This document shows, in pieces, positions 9,163 through 17,491 of a stretch of DNA of 52,513 nucleotides. The stretch is taken from contig CALMMG010000135.1 in NCBI GenBank assembly GCA_937868185.1, positions 1 through 52,513 on the forward strand. Reading direction: 5' to 3'. Position numbers and translations under genes: made by a program. This DNA is from an uncultured Pseudomonadota bacterium (GTDB lineage: Bacteria; Desulfobacterota; Desulfobulbia; Desulfobulbales; Desulfurivibrionaceae). A model generated the notes under the pieces. It made no database searches, was not told the DNA's origin, and saw nothing but the letters and a program-made list of their open reading frames with translations. Numbering within the stretch: position 1 is the first letter of the stretch; each line of letters begins with the position of its first letter.

Positions 9163-9778
9163 ACAATCCCTTTCTCCATCTCCCGTATACTACTCTGAAT
9201 ATTGTACAGTTTGAACCGCGACGGCCCCAGGCAATCATTGAAATCTAATAAATTCAAATCAGACATGAGCAGAAAACGTGAACAACAGAATATTCACGCC
9301 CGGCCCATCACGACAGAAAAAATCTGAAATGAAAAATCTTGAAATGTTTCCGCAAAATTGAGAAAATACCAGATGAAATCATCACGATCTCGCGAACAAA
9401 TACACCTGAGGTTTTTTTAAACGATGCGGAAATTTTACAGAGAGCAATATGTGAAATTGAACAGATTGTTTTTCGAGAATTGAATTAGGAGGCTGATATA
9501 TTCTCGGAATATTTTGATCTTACGTAAAATAAGGAAGGATTAGACACATGATTTTTTCGTATACGATGCGCAATACTATTGACTAATCCCCTCAGTGTCA
9601 ACATTTTTTTCGCAATTTTAAATCTTCCACAAAAAAACCACTAAATATTTTTTACTCACTTTCTCTTGCCATCATCTGATACTGTTTGTATATTGCTAAG
9701 TTTTCTGCCCCGGTTACACAAAGAACCGGTATTTACTTGCAACGGAAAGAAAACTTTGAAACCAGGAGAGGTTAGCCC
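9163..9778. other. 616-base AT-rich region between divergent rho and rpoD
   Basis: This long gap separates rho (minus) from the sigma-factor gene (plus). A good sigma-70 promoter for the latter is at 9666-9694. Two very short open frames were noticed: 9424-9483 (19 codons) and 9548-9586 (12 codons, preceded by AAGGAAGG). They have no recognisable product and may be chance. No convincing promoter for rho could be picked. The right part is strongly AT-rich with several T-runs. No RNA gene was recognised. Confidence 0.45.
9666..9694 (+). promoter_or_regulatory. Sigma-70-type promoter for rpoD-like gene
   Basis: A -35 box TTGCCA (9666-9671) and a -10 box TATATT (9689-9694) are separated by exactly 17 bases; each differs from consensus at one position. 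Transcription would begin near 9702, giving a leader of about 77 bases before the GTG start. Confidence 0.6.
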
Positions 9779-11131
9779 GTGCCTGCCGACATAAAAGCCA
9801 GATTACTCGAAGCCGGAAAAGACGAGGGATGCGTAACCCTCAACTTCCTGAACGACTTGATTCCGGAAGGCAAAGACGCTGATGCCATCGACGGTATTTT
9901 CGATTTTCTCAACGAGAACAATATCGAAATAGTCAGTCAGGAGAAATCTGGCAAGAAGAAAACTCTTGATGGCAAGAATTGGGAGGGTGGCGGAGATGGC
10001 CAGCACGACGAACCCCCTCTGGACGATGACGACGACAAGCTCATGGACACCGCCGCTCTTGTTTCTAAGGAGGACAGCCCAGAGCCAGAAGAAACCACTA
10101 CCACCTACCTCCGAGAGATGGGCAAGTTCGAACTGCTCACCCCACAAGAAGAAGAAAAATACAGCAAAACCATCCGCGAAGGATTTGATGGCATAATCCG
10201 TTCGGTTCGCCAGGACCAGCATGGAACGGACGAACTGACCCAACTCGTCGAACGTATTGACCTGTGGGAAAAACGTGACCCGACCCTGAAGCCTAAAAAG
10301 CAGCATCTCAATTTCATGATGCGTGCGATTGCCAAGGCTTGCGAGATGCATCCTACCAACAAAAAACTCCAGGAAATGCATTGCAAGCTGGAAATGTTCC
10401 ACCGCTCCATTGAGGTTGCCAAAGATGCCATGATCAAGGCCAATCTTCGCCTAGTGGTCAGCATCGCCAAACGCTACATGCACCAAGGCCTTACCCTGGC
10501 CGACCTTATTCAGGAAGGCAACCTCGGCCTGATGCGGGCCGTTTTTCGTTTTGACTACACCAAGGGCAACAAATTCAGTACCTATGCCAGCTGGTGGATC
10601 AGGCAGGCCATCACCAGGGCCATACTAGACAAAACCAGAACCATCCGACTGCCGGTGCATTTCCTTGAACTCAGAAGTCAATTCTTCAAGGCGTTTTACT
10701 CGCTCCTTAAGGAACTTGGCCGCGAGCCAACCCCCATTGAAATTTCCGAGAAAACCGGATTGCCGATGGACAAGATCCTCGCAATTCTAGAGGCCTCCCG
10801 GGAACCCATTTCTCTGGAAACCCCGGTGGGCGACGACGACAGCACCCTAGGAGATTTCCTGGAAAACCAGGAATCGGTTTCCCCCTACGAGGCCGTACAG
10901 AACCAGCAGCTCTCCGACCGGGTTACCAGCATCCTCAACACCCTAAGCACCCGGGAAGAAAAGATCATCCGGTTGCGCTTCGGCATTGGCGAGGACGCGG
11001 AGTACACCCTTGAAGAAATCGGCAAGCGGTTCAACGTATCGCGGGAACGTATCCGGCAGATCGAGAAAAAAGCGCTCAATCGGTTGCGGCATTCGAGCAG
11101 ACGGGAAAAGCTCAAACATTTTCTGGACTAA
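9779..11131 (+). CDS. rpoD: RNA polymerase sigma-70 family factor, RpoD type, compact
   Basis: The start is a GTG preceded at 7 bases by AGGAGAGG. The 450-residue protein has a region 1.1-like N terminus (about 1-60) and an acidic linker including five consecutive Asp. Region 1.2 is 'TTYLREMGKFELLTPQEE'. Regions 2.1-2.4 include 'NLRLVVSIAKRYMHQGLTLADLIQEGN' and 'YASWWIRQAITRAI', followed by region 3 and region 4 with the helix-turn-helix 'TLEEIGKRFNVSRERIRQIE'. Region 1.1 argues for a primary (group 1) sigma. It is shorter than E. coli RpoD (613) because the non-conserved insert between 1.2 and 2.1 is only about 75 residues. dnaG, the usual upstream neighbour, is absent, so a group 2 paralogue cannot be excluded. 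Confidence 0.8.
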   Translation: MPADIKARLLEAGKDEGCVTLNFLNDLIPEGKDADAIDGIFDFLNENNIEIVSQEKSGKKKTLDGKNWEGGGDGQHDEPPLDDDDDKLMDTAALVSKEDSPEPEETTTTYLREMGKFELLTPQEEEKYSKTIREGFDGIIRSVRQDQHGTDELTQLVERIDLWEKRDPTLKPKKQHLNFMMRAIAKACEMHPTNKKLQEMHCKLEMFHRSIEVAKDAMIKANLRLVVSIAKRYMHQGLTLADLIQEGNLGLMRAVFRFDYTKGNKFSTYASWWIRQAITRAILDKTRTIRLPVHFLELRSQFFKAFYSLLKELGREPTPIEISEKTGLPMDKILAILEASREPISLETPVGDDDSTLGDFLENQESVSPYEAVQNQQLSDRVTSILNTLSTREEKIIRLRFGIGEDAEYTLEEIGKRFNVSRERIRQIEKKALNRLRHSSRREKLKHFLD

Positions 11132-11242
11132 GATTCACCGGTTCCATTTTTTACCGTTGTGCATGCGACATCAAGCCGAACAATAAGATCTGCTGAAGTT
11201 TGCTGAACCTTTTTTCCAACCGGAAGTCCGCAGACAAGATAC

Positions 11243-13729
11243 ATGCTGCCCCAGACAGACCGCAACCCTCTCCTTCCGTCGCTCCTGGCCTTTGCCGCTG
11301 GAGCGATGATAGCCGGGGCTGACTGGCTACCGACCACCGCCTCCTTCTGGTTGCCTGCCACCCTGATCGTGGCCCTGTCCACCCTCATTCTGCTCCGGTG
11401 GTCGCAGGCACGAATCTGGGTACTGGCACTCCTGCTCCCCCTGTTCTTTCTCTGTGGCCTACTATACACAGAGTCGTTTCTATCTCCTAAACTTCCTGCC
11501 CATCATCTCACGCTCCTCATCCCGGAAAAGCAGGATGCCAGCCTGACGGGAACGTTGATCCAAAAACCAGTTTTCAAGAATGGAAAAACCTATCTCATTC
11601 TCGAAACAGACAGTATCCTGCTCCCCTCTACTCAATCCCCCTTTACAACAACAGGTCGAGTCACGCTCACGATCAACGCCCCCCTGCTCAAGGGTCTCGT
11701 TCCCGGCCAGGACTATTTGGTGCGCGCTCGGCTTTTCCTGCCAGAAAAGCTGGCAACCCCTGGCACCTTTGATTATGCCGGATATCTTGCCTCCGAAGAG
11801 ATCATGGTTAAGGGCTGGGTTGCCAGCCCCATTTTCATCCAGCCCATCTCCCCCCTAACCGACAGCCGCCCAACCCTGCCGAGCCCCTACTTTCTTGAGA
11901 GATTCCGGCAGCAATTTGAGGCCTTTCTTCATGCGAATCTCACCCCGGACAACGCCGGACTCTACCAGGCACTTCTCATTGGCGACAGCAGCAGCCTCTC
12001 GCCGGAAGTCTCGGAGATGTACCGGGCAACCGGCATCATGCACATTCTCGCCATTTCCGGAAGCCATCTTGTTGTCGTGGCTTTCCTGACTACGTTTTTC
12101 TTCCGCTTTCTGGTCAACCGCTTCCCTTGGCTGCTGCTTCGGCTACCTGCGACCAAACTCACCCTGGCGCTCTCTTTTCCCGTGCTCTTTCTCTACACCG
12201 GCTTTGCCGGTTTTCAGCCTCCGGCAATGCGGTCCCTGATCATGACCGGCGTTTTCATCACGGCCATTCTTTTGGATCGCCAGTGGTCAAGCCTGAACAA
12301 CCTTGCCATTGCCGCCTTCTGCATTCTCCTGCTTAACCCGCTCAGCATCCACACCGCCTCCTTCCAGCTCTCATTTGCCGCCACGGCGGCAATTGTACTT
12401 GCCATGCCGCGCCTCGCTTACTGGCGCCCCCAGAAGAACAACCGCTTTCCCTGGCAAACCCCACGCTACCTCCTCATTTCTGGGCTTTACATCTCCTGCG
12501 CCGCTTTCCTTGCCACGGCCCCGCTCGCCCTGTACCATTTCAACAGAATTTCCTTACTGGGCCCGATCACCACCCTGCTGGTCACGCCTCTCCTCTGCTT
12601 CTGGACTCTACCCCTTGGCCTGATGGCCATCCTTACCCAACCATTTACCCCAACAGTCGCAGTATTTTTTTTAAAGGCAGGCGCTTTTGGCATCCAAATC
12701 TCCCATGCCCTGACCGCCTTTCTTGCCGAGATACCGTTTTCCTCTCTCTGGCTCCCCACGCCGCCCTTCCCCCTGCTGATTCTTTCTTTCGTGCTCCTTC
12801 TCCTGTTCTTCCGCAGCAAACGCCCGCTTTCCGTGCTGGCCATGCTTAGCTGCTTCGCCTTGTTGCTTTCCGGCTACACGCCGCTGCCAAAATGGCACGA
12901 CAATGCGGCACAAATCTCTTTTCTGGCCGTGGGAAGCGGCAGCGCCACGGTGGTGGAACTACCAGACAACCGCGTTATCCTCATCGACGGTGGCGGACCA
13001 CCCACCGGTTTTTTCAATGTAGGAGAACGGGTAATTGCACCATTTTTATGGCACCGGCAGATCAGGCGGGTGGAACAGATTATTCTCACCCATCCCCATG
13101 CCGATCACTTTAACGGCCTGCCCTGGATCTTTAAAAGATTTCAGCCAAAGGTTCTCTGGCTCAGCGAAACCAGCAGTCAAGAGCCAGGCTTTGCTACTTT
13201 TCTCCATGGGGCGGAACTGGCTGGTTGCCAGGTGCGGGTTGCAAAAGCAGGGGAAGTGCTTGCCACCGGAGACAATGGCTTTGCCATCACCTGCCTGGCC
13301 AATCTGGCCCTCGTCGAAGGCAAAAAACAAATCGCTGGGCAGCAAACAATTTCGGACAACCCAAACAACAGGGGGCTCGTCCTGCGCCTGAGCAATGGCG
13401 ACAACACCTTTCTTTTTCCTGGGGATATCGAAAAGGACTACGAAGAATACATCCTACCAAAGGCGGACCTGCTCAAAGCAGAGGTTCTCCTGCTGCCCCA
13501 TCATGGCCTAGGCTCGTCCGGCAGTGCCCAGTTCATGGAGACCGTTAAGCCTCGCTACTGTGTGGTATCAACGGGCAAGAAAGAACCCTTCCCCCCCGCG
13601 CAGTATCGGAACTCCAGTGCCGACATCTTTTCAACAGCTCGGCATGGCAGCGTTTTCTTCCTTTCTGACGGAAAAAAGATAACCGCCCTGCCCTACCGAA
13701 CCACCGATGGTTCGCCAAAAGGCTGGTGA
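11243..13729 (+). CDS. comEC: ComEC/Rec2 DNA-uptake channel with metallo-beta-lactamase domain
   Basis: This 828-residue inner-membrane protein is the channel that carries single-stranded DNA into the cytoplasm during natural transformation. An N-terminal pair of membrane helices and a DUF4131/OB-like periplasmic part (to about residue 200) are followed by the Competence core. That core contains 'YRATGIMHILAISGSHL' and many helices (about 225-545). A C-terminal metallo-beta-lactamase-like domain carries 'THPHADHFNG' near residue 615 and 'LLPHHGLGSSG'. The presence of the His/Asp metal motif suggests an active nuclease-type domain. Together with pilT next door it hints at transformation competence, but comEA and other com genes are not in view. 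Its end faces the end of pilT, 27 bases away. Confidence 0.93.
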   Translation: MLPQTDRNPLLPSLLAFAAGAMIAGADWLPTTASFWLPATLIVALSTLILLRWSQARIWVLALLLPLFFLCGLLYTESFLSPKLPAHHLTLLIPEKQDASLTGTLIQKPVFKNGKTYLILETDSILLPSTQSPFTTTGRVTLTINAPLLKGLVPGQDYLVRARLFLPEKLATPGTFDYAGYLASEEIMVKGWVASPIFIQPISPLTDSRPTLPSPYFLERFRQQFEAFLHANLTPDNAGLYQALLIGDSSSLSPEVSEMYRATGIMHILAISGSHLVVVAFLTTFFFRFLVNRFPWLLLRLPATKLTLALSFPVLFLYTGFAGFQPPAMRSLIMTGVFITAILLDRQWSSLNNLAIAAFCILLLNPLSIHTASFQLSFAATAAIVLAMPRLAYWRPQKNNRFPWQTPRYLLISGLYISCAAFLATAPLALYHFNRISLLGPITTLLVTPLLCFWTLPLGLMAILTQPFTPTVAVFFLKAGAFGIQISHALTAFLAEIPFSSLWLPTPPFPLLILSFVLLLLFFRSKRPLSVLAMLSCFALLLSGYTPLPKWHDNAAQISFLAVGSGSATVVELPDNRVILIDGGGPPTGFFNVGERVIAPFLWHRQIRRVEQIILTHPHADHFNGLPWIFKRFQPKVLWLSETSSQEPGFATFLHGAELAGCQVRVAKAGEVLATGDNGFAITCLANLALVEGKKQIAGQQTISDNPNNRGLVLRLSNGDNTFLFPGDIEKDYEEYILPKADLLKAEVLLLPHHGLGSSGSAQFMETVKPRYCVVSTGKKEPFPPAQYRNSSADIFSTARHGSVFFLSDGKKITALPYRTTDGSPKGW

Positions 13730-13756
13730 ACCCATGCGCGACCAGCCGACCAGCCT

Positions 13757-14839
13757 TTAGGCATCGGTAAAATCCGTGGGCGGCTTCTTGAGAAATTGGA
13801 CAAACTTGCTCTTGTCAATGCAGTTTATGTAAGCGTCATCCCCGGAAATCCAGCCTTTTTTGATCAACTCCATGATTGCATCATCCAGGGTCTGCATCCC
13901 GAATTTCTTTCCGGTCTGCATGGCGGAGGGGATCTGATAGGTTTTGCCTTCACGGATCAGGTTCCGCACCGCCGGGGTGCAAATCAGAATCTCCAGCGCG
14001 GCGCAGCGCCCCTTGATATCCACCCGTTTAAAAAGGGTTTGGGAAACCACGGCCTTCAGGGCATCCGCCAAGGTAGAGCGAACCTGGGCCTGCTGACTGG
14101 CCGGAAATATCTCGATGATTCTGTCCACAGTTTTGTTGGCATTCAGGGTGTGCAGAGTACCAAAAACCAGATGACCGGTCATGGCCGCTTCCATGGCCAG
14201 AGCAATGGTTTCCAGGTCGCGCATTTCGCCGACCATGATGATATCGGGGTCTTCACGGAGTGCCCCACGCAAGGCGGCAGCAAAGGACTGGGTGTGCAGC
14301 CCCACCTCCCGATGGTTCACGATACAATTCTGACTCTTATGCACAAACTCGATAGGGTCTTCGATGGTCAGGATATGGTCCTTCCGCAGCTTATTGGCCT
14401 GATCGACAATAGCAGCCAGGGTAGTCGATTTACCACTACCTGTGGGACCAGTCACTAGGACCATTCCCTTGGGCAGAGTGGCGAGCTGGGACACAACCTG
14501 AGGCAATCCCAACTGGTCGCAGCCCAAAATATTGCTGGGAATCTCACGGAATACCGCGCCGATCCCATATTTTTGCATAAAGAGGTTGCCACGGTAGCGG
14601 GCAAGTCCGGCGATCTCGTAGCCGAAATCCACATCGCCGGTTTCCTCGAAAATCTTCACCTTTTCCTCGGAAACAATCTCATAGAGCATGGCCTTGAGCT
14701 CATCGTTGCCAAGAACCTTGTACTTGACCCGCTCCATCTCGCCCCGGATACGAAGGATCGGCTGCTGCCCAGAAACCATATGCAGATCCGAGGCGCCCTG
14801 TTCGTTCATCAGTTTAAAAAAAGCATCGATCTGAGCCAT
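13757..14839 (-). CDS. pilT: Type IV pilus retraction ATPase PilT
   Basis: The 360-residue cytoplasmic hexameric ATPase powers pilus retraction for twitching and DNA uptake. Visible motifs are the PilT-type N terminus 'MNEQGASDLHMVSGQQP', Walker A 'GPTGSGKSTT', the Asp box 'EDPIEF', the Walker B region 'LREDPDIIMVGEMRD', the His box 'TGHLVFGTLHT' and the retraction-specific 'AVRNLIREGK'. The last motif favours PilT over PilB; PilU is less likely. I chose the ATG at 14837-14839 because AGGAG lies 8 bases upstream; an upstream in-frame ATG at 14860 would place that AGGAG inside the coding region. It converges on comEC, an uptake gene. No other pil genes are adjacent. Confidence 0.93.
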   Translation of the reverse strand: MAQIDAFFKLMNEQGASDLHMVSGQQPILRIRGEMERVKYKVLGNDELKAMLYEIVSEEKVKIFEETGDVDFGYEIAGLARYRGNLFMQKYGIGAVFREIPSNILGCDQLGLPQVVSQLATLPKGMVLVTGPTGSGKSTTLAAIVDQANKLRKDHILTIEDPIEFVHKSQNCIVNHREVGLHTQSFAAALRGALREDPDIIMVGEMRDLETIALAMEAAMTGHLVFGTLHTLNANKTVDRIIEIFPASQQAQVRSTLADALKAVVSQTLFKRVDIKGRCAALEILICTPAVRNLIREGKTYQIPSAMQTGKKFGMQTLDDAIMELIKKGWISGDDAYINCIDKSKFVQFLKKPPTDFTDA

Positions 14840-15003
14840 GCAAAAAACTCCTGTAATCAACCGATTGAAAGTCTCGTGGAAATAAGCCTAAAAAGAAGAC
14901 TCATCCATACAGCATTTATGCACCAGTAGTGCTAGTATATAAAATTGAGTGGAATTACTCCACGCAAAAAAATATGACCACGCGCAAATAATATATCTAA
15001 GCA

Positions 15004-15867
15004 ATGACGTTGTTCATCGATCTGCACACCCACTCAACCTATTCAGACGGCCTGTTGACCCCGACGGCCCTGCTTACCCTTGCCGCCCGCCGGGGGCTTG
15101 CAGCTATAGCCCTCACCGATCACGACACCGTCGCGGGAATCCCTGAAGCACTTGCCCACGGCACAGTCACGGGAGTAGAAGTTCTCCCGGGAATAGAAAT
15201 AAGCAGCACCCTCGATGGAGTTTCGCTCCATATTCTGGGCTACGGCTTCAACCATGAGCATCCAGAATTCCTCGCCTTTCTCGCCCGCCTGCAACAAGCC
15301 AGGCACAACCGCAACCAAGGGATACTGGAGCGCCTCCAGGCTCTCGGCATCTCCATAACCAGCGAGGAGTTGGCCCAGATTTCCGGAGATCAGGTAGGCC
15401 GTCCCCACTTCGCCCGCCTGCTTGCCAGAAAAGGCCGAGCCAAAAACAGCCAAGACGCCTTCTGCCGCTACCTCAAACGCGGCTGCCCCGCTTTTGTGGA
15501 ACATATCAAACCCCAGGCAGACGAGGTGATCAGCCGAATTGCCGAGGCAAATGGCCTTGCAGTACTCGCCCATCCGGCCTGCTCGGACCCGGGCCTTGAA
15601 AAAACCTCCGCCCTTGTCACCCAACTTACAGATTACGGGCTGGCCGGGCTTGAAGCCTTTTACCCAACCCACTCAAAAAAGGTATGCCACTTCTTACAAA
15701 CGCTTGCGGCACGACACGGTTTGCTCCTCAGCGGCGGCACAGATTATCATGGCGACACTCACTCTGTCACCCCCCTGGGCGGCAATAACAAAACCATCCG
15801 CGTTCCGCTCCAACTTCTGTTGGATATCAAGCAACGACTGTCGACCATTGAAGTGGACCACAGGTGA
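15004..15867 (+). CDS. PHP-domain metal-dependent phosphoesterase (TrpH/RNase AM family)
   Basis: The 287-residue product opens with 'FIDLHTHSTYSDG', the metal-binding HxH of the PHP fold. It continues with 'AIALTDHDTVAGIPEAL', a central 'GRPHFARLL', 'LAVLAHPAC' and a C-terminal 'LLSGGTDYHGD'. This is the arrangement of the YciV/TrpH group, which includes 3',5'-nucleotide bisphosphate phosphatases and the 5'-3' exoribonuclease RNase AM that trims 5S and other RNAs. Both activities need a trinuclear metal centre, and all the visible His/Asp ligands are present. The family is assigned firmly, but the substrate is not. It stands alone on the plus strand, divergent from pilT. Confidence 0.87.
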   Translation: MTLFIDLHTHSTYSDGLLTPTALLTLAARRGLAAIALTDHDTVAGIPEALAHGTVTGVEVLPGIEISSTLDGVSLHILGYGFNHEHPEFLAFLARLQQARHNRNQGILERLQALGISITSEELAQISGDQVGRPHFARLLARKGRAKNSQDAFCRYLKRGCPAFVEHIKPQADEVISRIAEANGLAVLAHPACSDPGLEKTSALVTQLTDYGLAGLEAFYPTHSKKVCHFLQTLAARHGLLLSGGTDYHGDTHSVTPLGGNNKTIRVPLQLLLDIKQRLSTIEVDHR

Positions 15868-16057
15868 GCGATCCTTTGATCTGTTGAATCGAGCAGATTG
15901 CCACTTTTTTTCTAAAAGCAGGATTGACTTCCTGACCAACCAACAGTACTACAAATACATTCCTTGCACGTGTTAACCGGGAGAACATTATTCACGATAG
16001 AAGATTTTTCGCTTCCTACACCTTGGGAACCGATAACGGACAAAGACGGGTAATCGC

Positions 16058-16819
16058 ATGACGGGCGACGAATACATCCTTTCCATTCTTAAAAAATATG
16101 AGGTTCCACGCGGGCCTGAGTCTGCTGCGGAACAAGCAGCGAACCGCATTGCGCCGAAGATACAGCGCTGGGCGGGAGGCTGGCTGGCCAGCTTATCCTA
16201 TTCCGGCTCTTACGCAAAGCAGACCGCCGTGCATGGCGCAACCGATATGGATCTTTTTATCTCTTTAAAACCCGAGATGCCTGGTACTTCAAAAAAAATC
16301 TACGACGAACTGTTTACCCTGGCCACCTTGCATGGCTGGAATCCCCGCCGCAAGAATGTTTCCATCGGGATTTCCATAAACGGCATAAACCTCGATTTAA
16401 TTCCCGGTCGAGGACAAGCAGGCTATGAGAGCTATCATGACCTGTATTGGCTCAAGTCTGATTCCTTCCGGCAAACCGATGTACATCTCCATGTGGATAC
16501 TGTCACCAAATCACATCTCCTTAGTGAAATCCGGGCGATCAAAATATGGCGGCACATCCACCAGCTTGACTGGCCCTCTTTATATCTTGAGCTTTTTGTT
16601 ATTACCGCCCTGACCGAAAAAGACCCGGATTCTCCCGCCCTTAACATTCTTCATGTGCTGGATGCGATAGGGGAAACACTGGAGACAACGTGCATCGTTG
16701 ACCCTGCCAACCCAGACAATGTGCTTTCCAATGATTTAACGCCAGAAGAAAAAACAGCCATCGTTGAGCAGGCAAAAAATTCAGCTTCCCAGCAGCACTG
16801 GGAAGACATTATCTGGTAA
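16058..16819 (+). CDS. Stand-alone nucleotidyltransferase, CCA-adding/CD-NTase-like
   Basis: The 253-residue protein has the polymerase-beta-type catalytic signature: 'SGSYAKQTAVHGATDMDLFISL' with Gly50-Ser51, Asp63 and Asp65, then a third acidic residue in 'INLDLIPGRG' (Asp113). The following helical part ('HLLSEIRAIKIWRH') and the tail 'IVDPANPDNVLSNDLTPEEKTAI' resemble the second domain of archaeal-type CCA-adding enzymes, OAS and bacterial CD-NTases. It could therefore add nucleotides to RNA or make an oligonucleotide signal. No effector of CBASS type, ubiquitin-like cassette or toxin/antitoxin partner is next to it, so function is unknown. All three catalytic acids are present. The ribosome binding site is weak. 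Confidence 0.72.
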   Translation: MTGDEYILSILKKYEVPRGPESAAEQAANRIAPKIQRWAGGWLASLSYSGSYAKQTAVHGATDMDLFISLKPEMPGTSKKIYDELFTLATLHGWNPRRKNVSIGISINGINLDLIPGRGQAGYESYHDLYWLKSDSFRQTDVHLHVDTVTKSHLLSEIRAIKIWRHIHQLDWPSLYLELFVITALTEKDPDSPALNILHVLDAIGETLETTCIVDPANPDNVLSNDLTPEEKTAIVEQAKNSASQQHWEDIIW

Positions 16820-17067
16820 GGGCCAGCATTTCAAAAAAACTCTTCCTCTTGCACCTCGTCCCTTTCCGCCGACACTCCTCCTTTTTTCCCTTGATCCATT
16901 TCCCCAAATGGCCCTATGATATTTTTATCGTTTGTCTTTTTTTAATATTTCCACCTTGTCTCTTCATAAATATTTTCAACAAACGATACCAGAGAGAGCG
17001 CCGCACAGCACCTCATCCTGTTATGATAAATTTTCCCTGAAATTTCTCCCGCAAGGACGCGCACCAC

Positions 17068-17490
17068 ATGGCCAGGAAATACAAAGTCCTCATCGTCGAT
17101 GATTCAACCAGTATCCTGAAGGCTCTAGCCAGGGCTTTTGCCGATACCCCATATGAAGTTACGACCTGCAATGATCCAGTCAAATCCTACGAGATGATCG
17201 AGGACGAGCAGTTTGACATTGTAATCAGCGACATCATGATGCCAGAGATGGACGGGCTCACCCTGTTACGCAAGATCAAGAACTACAACGGCACCATCCA
17301 GGTGATCATGATCACCGGCTACATCACGATTAGCAACACCCTTAATGCCTTTCGCTACGGGGCAAACGACATCTTTTTCAAGCCGTTCAAGGACATGCAA
17401 GAACTCGTTGATGCCGTGGATAGCGCCGCCAGAAAACTGAACCGCATCAACGAGATTCTCAAAATGCTGGCCAGCGAAAAAGGAAACTAA
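17068..17490 (+). CDS. Single-domain response regulator (CheY-like receiver)
   Basis: The 140-residue protein is a receiver domain with all active-site residues: the acidic pair Asp11/Asp12, phospho-acceptor Asp55 in 'VISDIMMPEMDG', Thr83 and Lys105. A short C-terminal helix (about 115-140) follows, with no DNA-binding output. It ends one base before the CheA-like kinase gene and is clearly co-transcribed with it. It is thus a likely phosphate acceptor or sink for that kinase. An in-cell target is not evident, since no flagellar switch genes are in the window. Confidence 0.93.
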   Translation: MARKYKVLIVDDSTSILKALARAFADTPYEVTTCNDPVKSYEMIEDEQFDIVISDIMMPEMDGLTLLRKIKNYNGTIQVIMITGYITISNTLNAFRYGANDIFFKPFKDMQELVDAVDSAARKLNRINEILKMLASEKGN

Positions 17491-17491
17491 C

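Noticed and set aside
15868-15925. Weak hairpin and T-run after the PHP gene as a terminator
   Set aside because: The stem is only about 5 bp (ATCTG/CAGAT) and the T-run is several bases from it; not strong enough to call.
16058-16819. CBASS anti-phage system
   Set aside because: The nucleotidyltransferase has no effector or ancillary Cap genes beside it; the neighbours are a PHP enzyme and a signalling operon.
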